From contig DHAA01000094.1 of the NCBI GenBank assembly GCA_002397275.1, positions 1 to 56,552 on the forward strand: DNA of 56,552 nucleotides. The letters run 5' to 3'. Source of the stretch: Thermacetogenium sp. UBA4966. Lineage in GTDB: Bacteria; Bacillota; DSM-12270; Thermacetogeniales; Thermacetogeniaceae. Every line of letters starts with the position of its first letter. The stretch's first letter is position 1. Below are positions 27,000-34,870 of this stretch, piece after piece. Made by a program: the position numbers and the translations under genes. Under the pieces are notes generated by a model. That model worked only from the letters and a program-made list of their open reading frames with translations, did no database searches and was not told the origin of the DNA.

Positions 27000-27096
27000 A
27001 CATGAATCAGGTGTGCCCGGACAGTGTCAGCGAGATCGGGGATTGGGCATTTGAGGATCGCGGCAGCCTGAACTCCGTTACCATCCCGATGGGATT
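27000..27096 (+). pseudogene. Fragment of a BspA-type leucine-rich repeat
   Basis: On the + strand one frame reads DSVSEIGDWAFEDRGSLNSV followed by TIPMG, the signature of LRR_5/BspA-like surface repeats (IGxxAFxxCxxLxxVTIPxx). Only about one repeat is present. It is joined head-on to the broken end of the CWB2 gene on the other strand, so it marks a recombination junction rather than a gene. Confidence 0.55.
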
Positions 27097-27902
27097 CCCG
27101 CAGACAGCGGCGCCCACCGCGTCGGCTAGGCTCTGGTAGCCGGCGATGGAGAAGTCTGTTGATGTCCCAAATAATTTTTCAGCCACGGCAAGGCTGGTCT
27201 CCACGCGGCTCTCTGTCCGGAGTAGCGCTCATGAGCGCCCAGTTTGTCGTATACAGCCTTGTTGACCACGTTTTCGCCGCCGACAACATCGATGGTCTTA
27301 ATGCCTAAGTCGGCAATCGCCTGCTTCGTTTCGTCGGGTATGCTGCCTTTGCTCACCGGCAGGATGGGATAGCCTTTGCTGAAAGCCAGGGGCCCAGCGA
27401 CAAGGGAATCCGCGGGCGCCGAGCCGCTGACCACCTGCGCGGCGATCGCCGCAGCCGTGGCGTAGCGGTTGGCGCCCTGGATGCGCTCCACTTTCAGGCC
27501 GATATTTTTCAGTTTTCCGGCTACCGACGGGGATACGGCCAACTCCCCGCCCAGGACATAGGCTGTTTCGGCCTTCAATTTTTTGACGGCGTTCTCTGTT
27601 TCCTGCGGCAGTTCTCCAGGGCTGGTGAGCAGGATCGGCGCTTTCTTTAAACCGGCCAGGTAGCTGGCCGCCAGGCCGTCGGCAAAATCGCCCTGATCGT
27701 CGCCGCGGGCGATGATCACTGTCTCCGCTCCGTCCGGATAAGCGTCCAGCGCGGTTTTAGCGGAGGTGTCATAGCGGTTGCCGCCGGAAATTCTGTTCAC
27801 CCGGCTGCCGGCGTTATCCGCGGCGAATACTATATCTGGAGTCATGGTCAACACCATGGCGATAGCAAGCAACATGGCTAAGGACTTACGCGCTCTCCTC
27901 AT
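27094..27902 (-). pseudogene. Broken CWB2 (cell-wall-binding repeat 2) surface protein
   Basis: The gene starts at 27902 with AAGGAGG close upstream and encodes a signal peptide (MRRARKSLAMLLAIAMVL and on). CWB2 repeats follow with NRISGGNRYDTSAKTALDAY and VERIQGANRYATAAAIAA. After HERYSGQ the frame is lost; ETSLAVAEKLFGTSTDFSIA continues in the next frame. The end of the third repeat is missing and is replaced by the LRR fragment at about 27094. An intact CWB2 module is about 290 residues with three repeats and non-covalently binds secondary wall polymer. This copy has no other domain, so it was a bare anchor or an already truncated protein. It has a promoter and a decayed leader copy at 28034-28133. 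Confidence 0.85.
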
Positions 27903-28033
27903 CTTTTCCTCCTTGTATACTATCTTGTCTACTATGGGCAGCGGCCGATTTAGAAGATAATTTCCAATTCTGTTGGCGCTCATTTTGATAGGGACATCCC
28001 AAGCGTTATCTGGACTTCGGCTGCGAAGATGTA

Positions 28034-28133
28034 AAGGGGTAAAGGAAGGTGCATCTGTTGCTCGGTCTGTTATCTCGCGACTGGCATTATTTACTTCAAT
28101 TAACAATTTAGCATATTACCTGCTCAAATTCAA
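28034..28133 (-). promoter_or_regulatory. Promoter plus degenerate leader RNA (copy 3, upstream of the broken CWB2 gene)
   Basis: On the - strand TTGAAT (28133-28128), a 17-base spacer and TAAATT (28110-28105) form the promoter. The core reads AGACCGAGCAACAGATGCAC with several changes from the other copies. The downstream stem AGATG/CATCT has no T run, so the terminator is lost. The decay parallels that of the gene it serves. Confidence 0.5.
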
Positions 28134-28281
28134 GAGCTAGATGTAATTACTCAATCTCGATGACATTGTCCGGAGTAGCCACACTTCCTGTTTGGATGGC
28201 GTTCTTCACTGCATCTTTTTGCTATGTTGTAACTCGAGCAAAAAAAAGACGCCACAATCAAGTGACAACTTTTGCCTGCAG

Positions 28282-28578
28282 TTAATAATACATCACACGC
28301 ATGATGATGACTTCTTTTTGCGCCTGATCCACCAAATGAAACACCAGATAGTTCTGAACCACCAGCTTTCGGTAGCCCTTGGAAGCCAGATAAGGGTCCT
28401 CCAACTTAGAGCCGATGAGCGGAAATCGTTTCAAGCGATTGATGGACTCATCCATTTTACCCAGCAAATTCAGGGCTGCCTGCGGATTTAGGAGGACGGT
28501 ACTGATATAAGTATCAATTTCATCCAAGTCCTCATTGGCCAGCGGCGTATAGCGGATGCGATAGTTTTCACTCTCCAT
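28282..28578 (-). CDS. ParE/RelE-family toxin
   Basis: This 98-residue protein has the ParE/RelE fold signature: YRIRYTPLANEDLDEIDTYI at the start, a central helix with RLKRFPLIGSKLED, and the C-terminal strands GYRKLVVQNYLVFHLVD and EVIIMRVMYY. Such toxins target gyrase (ParE) or ribosome-bound mRNA (RelE); the sequence alone does not decide. It overlaps the antitoxin gene upstream by 11 bases and is translationally coupled to it. Confidence 0.88.
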   Translation of the reverse strand: MESENYRIRYTPLANEDLDEIDTYISTVLLNPQAALNLLGKMDESINRLKRFPLIGSKLEDPYLASKGYRKLVVQNYLVFHLVDQAQKEVIIMRVMYY

Positions 28579-28831
28579 GTTTCTTCAGCAGCCGCTTGAA
28601 TACATCATCTCCATCCAGAAGGGGGACGCCATCCTCCAGCTGGCGTTCAGCGGCGCCGAGCTTCCGGTAGATATCCAGAAGCCCCATCTGCTTGTCGTAG
28701 GTATCCATGCTCATCACAACAAGATGGCCTCTACCATTTTTTGTTATAAAAACCGGCTCGTTTTTTTGGTAGCACAGCTCGGAAATCTTTGCGGCGTCGC
28801 GCAATTCAGCCATCGGTCGAATCGTCGGCAT
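28568..28831 (-). CDS. Phd/YefM-family antitoxin
   Basis: This 87-residue protein begins MPTIRPMAELRDAAKISEL and contains VFITKNGRGHLVVMSMDTYD, the DNA-binding fold of Phd/YefM antitoxins. A C-terminal helical part would bind the toxin. The ATG at 28831 is 9 bases after GAGGAG; an in-frame TTG at 28840 sits directly on that site and is unlikely. The inverted repeat at 28850-28879 overlaps its promoter and is probably its own operator. Confidence 0.88.
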   Translation of the reverse strand: MPTIRPMAELRDAAKISELCYQKNEPVFITKNGRGHLVVMSMDTYDKQMGLLDIYRKLGAAERQLEDGVPLLDGDDVFKRLLKKHGE

Positions 28832-28849
28832 AACAATCAACTCCTCTTC

Positions 28850-28879
28850 TTACCCATACTATAGCACAGTTATGGGTAA
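28850..28879 (-). promoter_or_regulatory. Palindromic operator overlapping the toxin-antitoxin promoter
   Basis: TTACCCATA at 28850-28858 and TATGGGTAA at 28871-28879 form a perfect 9-bp inverted repeat. On the - strand TATAGT, a -10 element, lies in the spacer. Binding by the Phd-type antitoxin would block the promoter. Confidence 0.75.
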
Positions 28880-28934
28880 GAATTCGAGCATAATTATGAC
28901 TGAACTTTCCACAGATTTTGTCACCTCTACTCCC

Positions 28935-29642
28935 CTACTCCTTTATAAAAATCTTGTGCTTAATCTGTATCCTCTCCAGCTTTTTTCCGATAGGCTTGAT
29001 GCCGATCAGCAAAAATACAACATTGGATACCGCGTAGGTGATCGTAGCCGACAGGGCCGTCGCCTGCGCCGCCAGGTAGCGCGCCCAGTTGAAGACGCCT
29101 TCATAGGACAGCACGGTCCAGATATCCATGATCGCGGAGAAGAGGATACCGGAAAAAACGCCGTAGACGACGAGGCCGGGCTTGGTTTTGAGCAAACGCT
29201 TCACCGGCGGGAAACCGGCGATCAGGCCGATCACACCCCAGGCCGCCATCTGGAAGGGGGTCCAGGGCCCCTGCCCGAAAAATATGTTGGAAATAACAGC
29301 CGATAAGGAGCCCACCAAAAAACCTGCTTCGCTCCCCAGATAGATGGCTGTGATAATGACAACCGCGGTCACCGGCTTGAAGAAGGGAATCGGGCCGAAG
29401 ACAAAGCGTCCCACCACCGCGATGGCGGTCAGCGCGGCGATGATCACCAGCCGCCTGATATCCCCTTCTTTCTTCTCGTAGGCGGCATAAAAGGGAATGC
29501 AGGCCAATACCATGATCATAATGGAAATAATATTATAGGCCCTGTCCTTATATAAAACAATGCCTACCCAGAAAAGAAAGACAACAGCTACCAACAAACC
29601 TAAAATAAATAGTATTCTCTTTTTATTCACTTCTTCTGCCAT
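28935..29642 (-). CDS. ECF transporter substrate-binding (S) subunit, predicted cobalamin-specific
   Basis: This 235-residue membrane protein has six or so membrane segments. Typical S-component features include FGPIPFFKPVTAVVIITA, then GSEAGFLVGSLSAVISNIFF and GQGPWTPFQMAAWGVIGLIA. S components bind the vitamin and topple in the membrane when they dock on EcfT. ECF-CbrT of Lactobacillus delbrueckii is an established cobalamin importer of this type. Specificity here is inferred from the upstream transcobalamin-like genes, not from ligand residues. The ATG at 29642 is preferred over the TTG at 29660; it overlaps the ATPase gene by 20 bases. It is the last gene of the operon. Confidence 0.88.
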   Translation of the reverse strand: MAEEVNKKRILFILGLLVAVVFLFWVGIVLYKDRAYNIISIMIMVLACIPFYAAYEKKEGDIRRLVIIAALTAIAVVGRFVFGPIPFFKPVTAVVIITAIYLGSEAGFLVGSLSAVISNIFFGQGPWTPFQMAAWGVIGLIAGFPPVKRLLKTKPGLVVYGVFSGILFSAIMDIWTVLSYEGVFNWARYLAAQATALSATITYAVSNVVFLLIGIKPIGKKLERIQIKHKIFIKE

Positions 29643-31299
29643 TCTCCCTGCATAACTCAATTACATCCTCCGTGGTGATGGCGTTATCGAACATCGCTCT
29701 GGAAATCCTGTTGGCCACGGTCGTATAAAAATTATTGTTGCAGAAAAACTCCTCAGGCTCCCCGAAGGAGATAATCGTATGGTCAAAAAACATGCCGCAG
29801 CGATCGGCGACGCGGGCGCAGAATTCGATATCATGACTGACGAGCATGATGGTGATCCCCCTCTTCTGCAAATCCTTTAAAAGGGAGCACAGCTGCTCCT
29901 TATATCCGGCGTCGATCCCCTTGGTGGGCTCGTCGAGAAGAATGATCCTGGGCTCCGATAAAAGGATCTTCCCGATGGCCGCCTTTTGCTGCTCCCCCCC
30001 GCTCAAATCGTAAGGGTGTACGTCGAGCAGATCGCTGATGGAGAGGAGCTCCGCTATCTGATCAATCCTGCGCTGCAGGGCGTTTAGATCACCGCCCAGC
30101 ACTTTGCTCAGCTCCAGGTAATCATCCCGTACCGTCTCTTTGATAAAAACAGTCTGCGGGTTCTGGGGCAGCAGTGTCAAGCCGTTGACATACAGCTCTC
30201 TGCCCTTGTATTTGCGAATGTTCTTGCCGAATATCTTGACGCGCCCTTTGTAGGGACGGTTGGCGCCGGCGATGATATTGAGCAGAGTCGTCTTTCCGGA
30301 GCCGTTCCCCCCCAGCAGGCAGACGAGCTCCCCCTTTTTTACGGTGAGGCTCGTATCCTCTATAATATCCGGCGACTCTTTAAGATACCTGAACCAAACC
30401 CCTCGCAGCTCAATCGCGGTTTCCGCGTCGGCAGGCGCCTTTTTTCCCCTATGCAGCCTTCTCACCCTGTTGTCATAATTGTCGGCCAGCAGTTCCCTCC
30501 CTTCTTTTACCGTTAAAGGGCAGGGCATATTATCATTTAAACCCTGGTAGATCCTGATGGCGCTGGGAAGCCCTTGCGAAATGCCGTTGTCCGCATTTTT
30601 CAGCTTATTGCCCACCAGGCGCGGCTCGTCAAACAATAAAACCTTACCCTTTTTCATCACCAGGACGCGGTCCGCCAATGGGAACACTTCCTCTAAGCGG
30701 TGTTCAGTCATGAGGATCGTCAAGCCCATATCCTGATTGAGTTTAGAGATAGTGGCGATAAAGTCGGATGCCGCAATGGGGTCCAGCTGCGAGGTCGGCT
30801 CGTCCAGAATGAGAATCTCCGGCTGCATGGCCATCACCGCGGCCAGATTCAGTATCTGTTTCTGGCCGCCCGACAGCTCGTCTGTTTTTTTGCGAAACCA
30901 GTTTTGAATGCCGAAAAACGAGGCCATCTCACCGACGCGCCTTCTGATCTTCTCTGTCTGCAGCCCCATGTTCTCCAGGCCGAAGGCGAGTTCATGCCAC
31001 ACCTTTTCCGTAACTATTTGATTCTCCGGGTTCTGCATCACAAAGCCGATCTTGCAGGCGGACGTTCTCTCATCCAAATCATCCTGTCTGACTCCCCGGT
31101 AATAAATAGCGCCGCTCTTCTCCCCCTGGGGGGCCAATTCACGCTTAATGAGTTTGAGCAGGGTCGTCTTGCCGCATCCCGATTCACCGCAGAGAAGTAT
31201 GAATTCCCCCTCTTTTACCTGAAAAGATACGTCGCTGAGCGCCGCTGTGTCTCGCAGCGGATAAGAAAAGCTCAAATTTTCGATTCTAAGTATTTCCAC
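29623..31299 (-). CDS. ecfA: ECF transporter fused double ATPase (EcfA-EcfA')
   Basis: The 558-residue protein carries two ABC ATPase domains in one chain. The first (about 1-250) has GESGCGKTTLLK, signature LSGGQKQILNLA and Walker B ILILDEPTSQLDP. The second (about 290-545) has GGNGSGKTTLLN, LSGGEQQKAAIG and IILLDEPTKGID. The two halves replace the separate EcfA1 and EcfA2 of other bacteria and power group II or dedicated ECF importers. The ATG at 31299 begins MEILRIENLSF. The gene overlaps ecfT by 28 bases and the S gene by 20, so all three are coupled. Confidence 0.95.
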   Translation of the reverse strand: MEILRIENLSFSYPLRDTAALSDVSFQVKEGEFILLCGESGCGKTTLLKLIKRELAPQGEKSGAIYYRGVRQDDLDERTSACKIGFVMQNPENQIVTEKVWHELAFGLENMGLQTEKIRRRVGEMASFFGIQNWFRKKTDELSGGQKQILNLAAVMAMQPEILILDEPTSQLDPIAASDFIATISKLNQDMGLTILMTEHRLEEVFPLADRVLVMKKGKVLLFDEPRLVGNKLKNADNGISQGLPSAIRIYQGLNDNMPCPLTVKEGRELLADNYDNRVRRLHRGKKAPADAETAIELRGVWFRYLKESPDIIEDTSLTVKKGELVCLLGGNGSGKTTLLNIIAGANRPYKGRVKIFGKNIRKYKGRELYVNGLTLLPQNPQTVFIKETVRDDYLELSKVLGGDLNALQRRIDQIAELLSISDLLDVHPYDLSGGEQQKAAIGKILLSEPRIILLDEPTKGIDAGYKEQLCSLLKDLQKRGITIMLVSHDIEFCARVADRCGMFFDHTIISFGEPEEFFCNNNFYTTVANRISRAMFDNAITTEDVIELCRENGRRSE

Positions 31300-32156
31300 T
31301 TAATCTGCTCCTTAATTTCGATGAGAGTGGGAAAGAACATGAAAAGAGCCATAAAGGCATAAAATGCCGCGGACAGCTCTGTGATGCCCACCCGCCCCAG
31401 GGTAGGGTAAAAATGGAACGACAAAAAGCCGGCGCTCTTGCCGGCAATAAAAATAAGCAAATAAATAGCCATCAATCCCAGCATGAAGGCGTCGTCTAGG
31501 CGAAAAGTAAATATAGAAAACGTTGTTCTTTCCGGCAATCCATACCCCCGGGCCTTCATGGAATCAGCTGTCTCCAGAGAATTCTCTATCGACCACCCGA
31601 TCAGGCTGTCGAATATGCGCATCGCGCCCCCAACCTTATCCGGCAGGTTATCCGCGGCATAGAAGCCCATCGTTTTCTGAGATTTATTTATTTTCTCCGC
31701 CTGCCTTTTAAACAGGGGAATAAATCTTAAGGCCATGGTCAGCAGCAAAGAGAGCTTAGGCACGACTCTGCCAAATAGATAAAGGGTTTTATCCGTGCTC
31801 ATCACCTCATTTAAGCACTTGCACCAAAAAATGACGGCAATGATCATCACCGCGATAAACTCGCCATAGATCAGCGCCTCTTTGGTCACCGGGTTATCGT
31901 TGATAAAAAACAGGATCGTTTCCCCATTGTGAGAGAACAAGGGGTTGGCCAGCGACAGCAAAATAAACACCACTATGTAAAAACCTATGTCCGACAAAAA
32001 CTGTCTCCTCGCGCTCAACACCCCGCAAAAGGCGACGCCCCCCGCCAGGGAACAGAGCAGGAAAACTGGATGACTGGTAAACATGGTGACAAAGAGCACA
32101 ATTACAAAATAAGAGAATATGACCAGCGGATGAAACAACTCAAAGCGATTCCTCAC
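31272..32156 (-). CDS. ecfT: ECF transporter membrane coupling subunit EcfT
   Basis: The protein has about five membrane segments and the coupling motif SMKARGYGLPERT, which contacts the ATPases, near residue 200. A preceding helix has ALRFIPLFKRQAEKINKSQ. EcfT links the S subunit to the double ATPase. I choose the GTG at 32156 (294 residues) with GGGGGGAAGC upstream; an ATG at 32174 is also possible, and the furthest upstream start at 32204 would overlap the DUF4430 gene by 65 bases. Even the chosen start overlaps the DUF4430 gene by 17 bases, which ties receptor and transporter expression together. Confidence 0.93.
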   Translation of the reverse strand: MRNRFELFHPLVIFSYFVIVLFVTMFTSHPVFLLCSLAGGVAFCGVLSARRQFLSDIGFYIVVFILLSLANPLFSHNGETILFFINDNPVTKEALIYGEFIAVMIIAVIFWCKCLNEVMSTDKTLYLFGRVVPKLSLLLTMALRFIPLFKRQAEKINKSQKTMGFYAADNLPDKVGGAMRIFDSLIGWSIENSLETADSMKARGYGLPERTTFSIFTFRLDDAFMLGLMAIYLLIFIAGKSAGFLSFHFYPTLGRVGITELSAAFYAFMALFMFFPTLIEIKEQIKWKYLESKI

Positions 32157-32694
32157 TGTTAAAGCTTCCCCCCACATCTCTCCCCAGGTCGCAGGTATAC
32201 ACAAACTCGATCTTATCCTTATCCTTCAGCTTATATTTACTGACGCCATAATTGGGGAACTCCCCGTTGACCTTATACATCCATCCGCTCAGAGGCCCGC
32301 AGGAAAACTCGTAGAGGTGATTGATCCCCTGGATATAGGCGCTTCCATAGGCATTTTTACTCTCTCCCTGGTATTCCATATGAATTTTATTGTAGCGGAC
32401 AGCCCTGCTCAAGATGTCAAACACCGTATCGCCCGGCCGCAGCCGGTACCGGGTTTCCGGCAAAATTACGCCGTCCCGGGGGACATATTTTTCGTCATTC
32501 AGTTCCGGCGCTAATTTTTCCATATTGTCGAGGATAGTGTCGCACCTGATGCTAAGGGTGACCACCTGCGAGTCTTCCCTGATATCGTCGATATGCGTCA
32601 GGTAGTACTCGTCAACCGATAGGATCTCCACCCGGGAAGCCACAAAAAATACGAAAAGAGCAGCAAAGGCCAGCAGCAACAGGTTTTTCCTCAT
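32140..32694 (-). CDS. Membrane-anchored DUF4430 protein (transcobalamin beta-domain-like)
   Basis: This 184-residue protein has an N-terminal membrane segment (about 4-22) and an external DUF4430 domain (about 42-178). Hallmarks are VVTLSIRCDTIL, then RPGDTVFDILSRAV, CGPLSGWMYKVNGEFPNYG and LKDKDKIEFVYTCDLGRDVG. Pfam DUF4430 belongs to the beta-grasp group that includes the C-terminal domain of animal transcobalamin and intrinsic factor; that domain covers one face of bound cobalamin. It lies 49 bases after the alpha-barrel gene and overlaps ecfT. I infer that it forms the second half of a split cobalamin receptor that hands the vitamin to the ECF transporter. Confidence 0.9.
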   Translation of the reverse strand: MRKNLLLLAFAALFVFFVASRVEILSVDEYYLTHIDDIREDSQVVTLSIRCDTILDNMEKLAPELNDEKYVPRDGVILPETRYRLRPGDTVFDILSRAVRYNKIHMEYQGESKNAYGSAYIQGINHLYEFSCGPLSGWMYKVNGEFPNYGVSKYKLKDKDKIEFVYTCDLGRDVGGSFNSEESL

Positions 32695-32743
32695 GGCCGA
32701 GGCCCCCCTGCGAAAAGCCGCCGCTCAGCGGAGACGTTGCGCA

Positions 32744-34717
32744 TCATTCCTCATCATCCCCATCGTCTTCATAATCGGGCAGCAGCTCTTTTTTCCTTTT
32801 CCTGATGCGATAAACAACCGCGGCGATCAAGATGGCCGCCGCCGCAGAGGCGACGCCGCCGATGATAAGAGCCCTCAGCTTGCTGTCTATTTGCGTTTGG
32901 GCGCGCTTAACATCCTCATAACCCTGAACCTTCGGCTGATCCGATTCAGGGAGGGAGCTGATCTCCCCCATGATGCCGTCCACAGCCTTTTTATCGGAAA
33001 TCCCCAGCTTCTCAAAGGGATAGAGGGTCTCCATGATCCTCGTGCCGAGGTCCTCTATCTTTTGCTGCACAGCCTCGACAGAGGTCTTTTTCGCCTCTAA
33101 ATCATCCTTGACACCGGGATAGTCGCCGGCATTCTGCGCGTTGCTGATTTTAGCCAGCAGAGAGATGATCTGCGAATAATAATCTGTGGGAGGGTTGTCC
33201 GGGATCGCCTTGTAATCCCGGTAGTCCCGCTCAGTGAACACATAGTTCTCATAACTGCCGCTTCCTGTGTTAAACAGATCGGTCACCGCTCCCTTGCCCT
33301 GTTCCGCGATATTCATCGCCTCGGTCAGATATTCGGAGGTGTTGCTGATCTTGGCCTCGCTCATCATCTGCGCCAGATACTTATAGGAATAGACATAGCA
33401 GCGCTCGGCGATCGGTACGTCCAGATATCTCTTGAAGAGAGATTTGATCTCCGCAGTACCCTTCTTGCCGCTCTCCTTTAAACTGACAATATCCTTGTTC
33501 AACTGAGCGATGCTCTCCTTAAGCTCGTCCGCCGGCTCCGGCCGGAAATCATAGAGGGAGCGATACCCATTGCAGAACCGGTAATAAGCGGCCAGGGCAT
33601 ACAGCGTCTGTTCGGAGGCCATGGAGTTGCTCTTGTCCGGAAGGGCGCCGCGGTTCTCTTTATCGTAGGTAAAGGAATGGATAAACCCTCCGTCGGAGCG
33701 GCGGTATTTCATGATGCCGTCGATAACGGTGTTCCCCCCCTTGATGAAGCGCTGATCGGTCAAGGGATCGATGCCCAGGGCGCAAAGAGCGACCAATACC
33801 TGGCTGGTGCTCTCCACGTTTTGCATACCCCAGCTGGAAAAATCCCCGTCCTGCTTCTGCAGAGCGGACAACCTCTGCAGCGCCCTGTCCACAGCCTGAC
33901 GGACAGTTGACTCCGTGCTCTCCTTATTCCACTTGGCGACAAATGTGTAGGCCTGCTCGCTGTTATAATAGGGGGCCAGGGCCTGGATAGCCATGCCCGT
34001 CATATCCGCATCGCTCTGTGAGCCGTCCAGGGCAAAGCCCCCGTCTTTCAGCTGCTGCCTCAAGATTTCAGTGATAATGGTGTCCCTGTTGTCAGCGGCA
34101 TCGTCGGGGGTTTTATAGCGCAGAGCATCCAGCGTGATCAGCCCCCAGATCGAGCCGTTGATCCCCTGATCCGACAGGGGCTTGGTGCGGCCGCGGTAAT
34201 AGACGCCGTCCGCGATCAGGTTGATGGGTTGAGTGGGATCCCCCCCCGCGGCCAGCACCGCCAGGGCGATGCGGTGCCACTCGGTGGCCTTGGAGACGTC
34301 CAGCCGGCCTTCTTTCTGATAGCGCTTGGCGACGTTCTGCCTGACCATCTCCAGATAGGCCGGGGCGTCGTCCTCTATCCCTAAGCGCCCAATCCCCAGG
34401 GCGTACCAATCGCTCGCCGAAGTCCCGGCATTGGCCAGCAACTCTTTGCTGAGCAAATTGCCCTTCGCATTTTTGTTATCCGCCTTTTTCCAGGCGATAA
34501 TCCGCTCCATCGTCTGCCGGATTTCCGGCTGAGAATAAGCGCGGTGCTCCGCAAAGGCAGCTACCGGATTAAGAATTAGGATTAGACACATAAAGCAGAC
34601 TATCGTTCTGACGGCATGTTTCCCTTTGATCGCCAATCCCCCCAGTTTTCCTCTTCCCTTGACCAATCTTATAATCGCCGGCTGTAAGCGGCTTACCGCC
34701 GGCAGACTATCATTCAT
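32744..34717 (-). CDS. Membrane-anchored alpha/alpha-barrel protein resembling the transcobalamin alpha domain
   Basis: This 657-residue protein has a long N-region and a signal segment ending NPVAAFAEH (about residue 58). An alpha/alpha-toroid of prenyltransferase/squalene-oxidase-like repeats follows (about 60-390). Repeat motifs are INGSIWGLITLDALRYK, then DGGFALDGSQSDADMTGMAI, DGDFSSWGMQNVESTSQV and DGGFIHSF. A helical stalk (about 400-605), a membrane segment (about 612-632) and a tail KRKKELL with DYEDDGDDEE end the protein. Transcobalamin and intrinsic factor use this fold as their cobalamin-binding alpha domain. AAGGGG precedes the ATG at 34717. It heads the operon with the DUF4430 and ECF genes. 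No enzyme motif for terpene cyclisation is evident. Confidence 0.85.
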   Translation of the reverse strand: MNDSLPAVSRLQPAIIRLVKGRGKLGGLAIKGKHAVRTIVCFMCLILILNPVAAFAEHRAYSQPEIRQTMERIIAWKKADNKNAKGNLLSKELLANAGTSASDWYALGIGRLGIEDDAPAYLEMVRQNVAKRYQKEGRLDVSKATEWHRIALAVLAAGGDPTQPINLIADGVYYRGRTKPLSDQGINGSIWGLITLDALRYKTPDDAADNRDTIITEILRQQLKDGGFALDGSQSDADMTGMAIQALAPYYNSEQAYTFVAKWNKESTESTVRQAVDRALQRLSALQKQDGDFSSWGMQNVESTSQVLVALCALGIDPLTDQRFIKGGNTVIDGIMKYRRSDGGFIHSFTYDKENRGALPDKSNSMASEQTLYALAAYYRFCNGYRSLYDFRPEPADELKESIAQLNKDIVSLKESGKKGTAEIKSLFKRYLDVPIAERCYVYSYKYLAQMMSEAKISNTSEYLTEAMNIAEQGKGAVTDLFNTGSGSYENYVFTERDYRDYKAIPDNPPTDYYSQIISLLAKISNAQNAGDYPGVKDDLEAKKTSVEAVQQKIEDLGTRIMETLYPFEKLGISDKKAVDGIMGEISSLPESDQPKVQGYEDVKRAQTQIDSKLRALIIGGVASAAAAILIAAVVYRIRKRKKELLPDYEDDGDDEE

Positions 34718-34734
34718 ACGCTTATCCCCTTAGC

Positions 34735-34848
34735 TAAAAAAGGCGCTGCCCAATTAAGGGAAGCGCCTCCGTTGTTCGGTCAGCAGCATCTCTAATCTGA
34801 TAATGCTTGTTTTAATCATAATCTATCATATTTTTCTCTCAATTTCAA
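34735..34848 (-). promoter_or_regulatory. Promoter plus repeated leader RNA (copy 4, upstream of the receptor-ECF operon)
   Basis: On the - strand TTGAAA (34848-34843), a 17-base spacer and TAGATT (34825-34820) form the promoter. The core TGACCGAACAACGGAGGCG begins near 34782 and runs into GGCGCTTCCCTTAATTGGGC and AGCGCC followed by six T. This is the cleanest copy: a strong terminator stands 20 or so bases before the ribosome site of the alpha-barrel gene, so expression of receptor and transporter must depend on antitermination. Confidence 0.75.
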
Positions 34849-34870
34849 TAGTTGGCGAGGATTTGCAATT

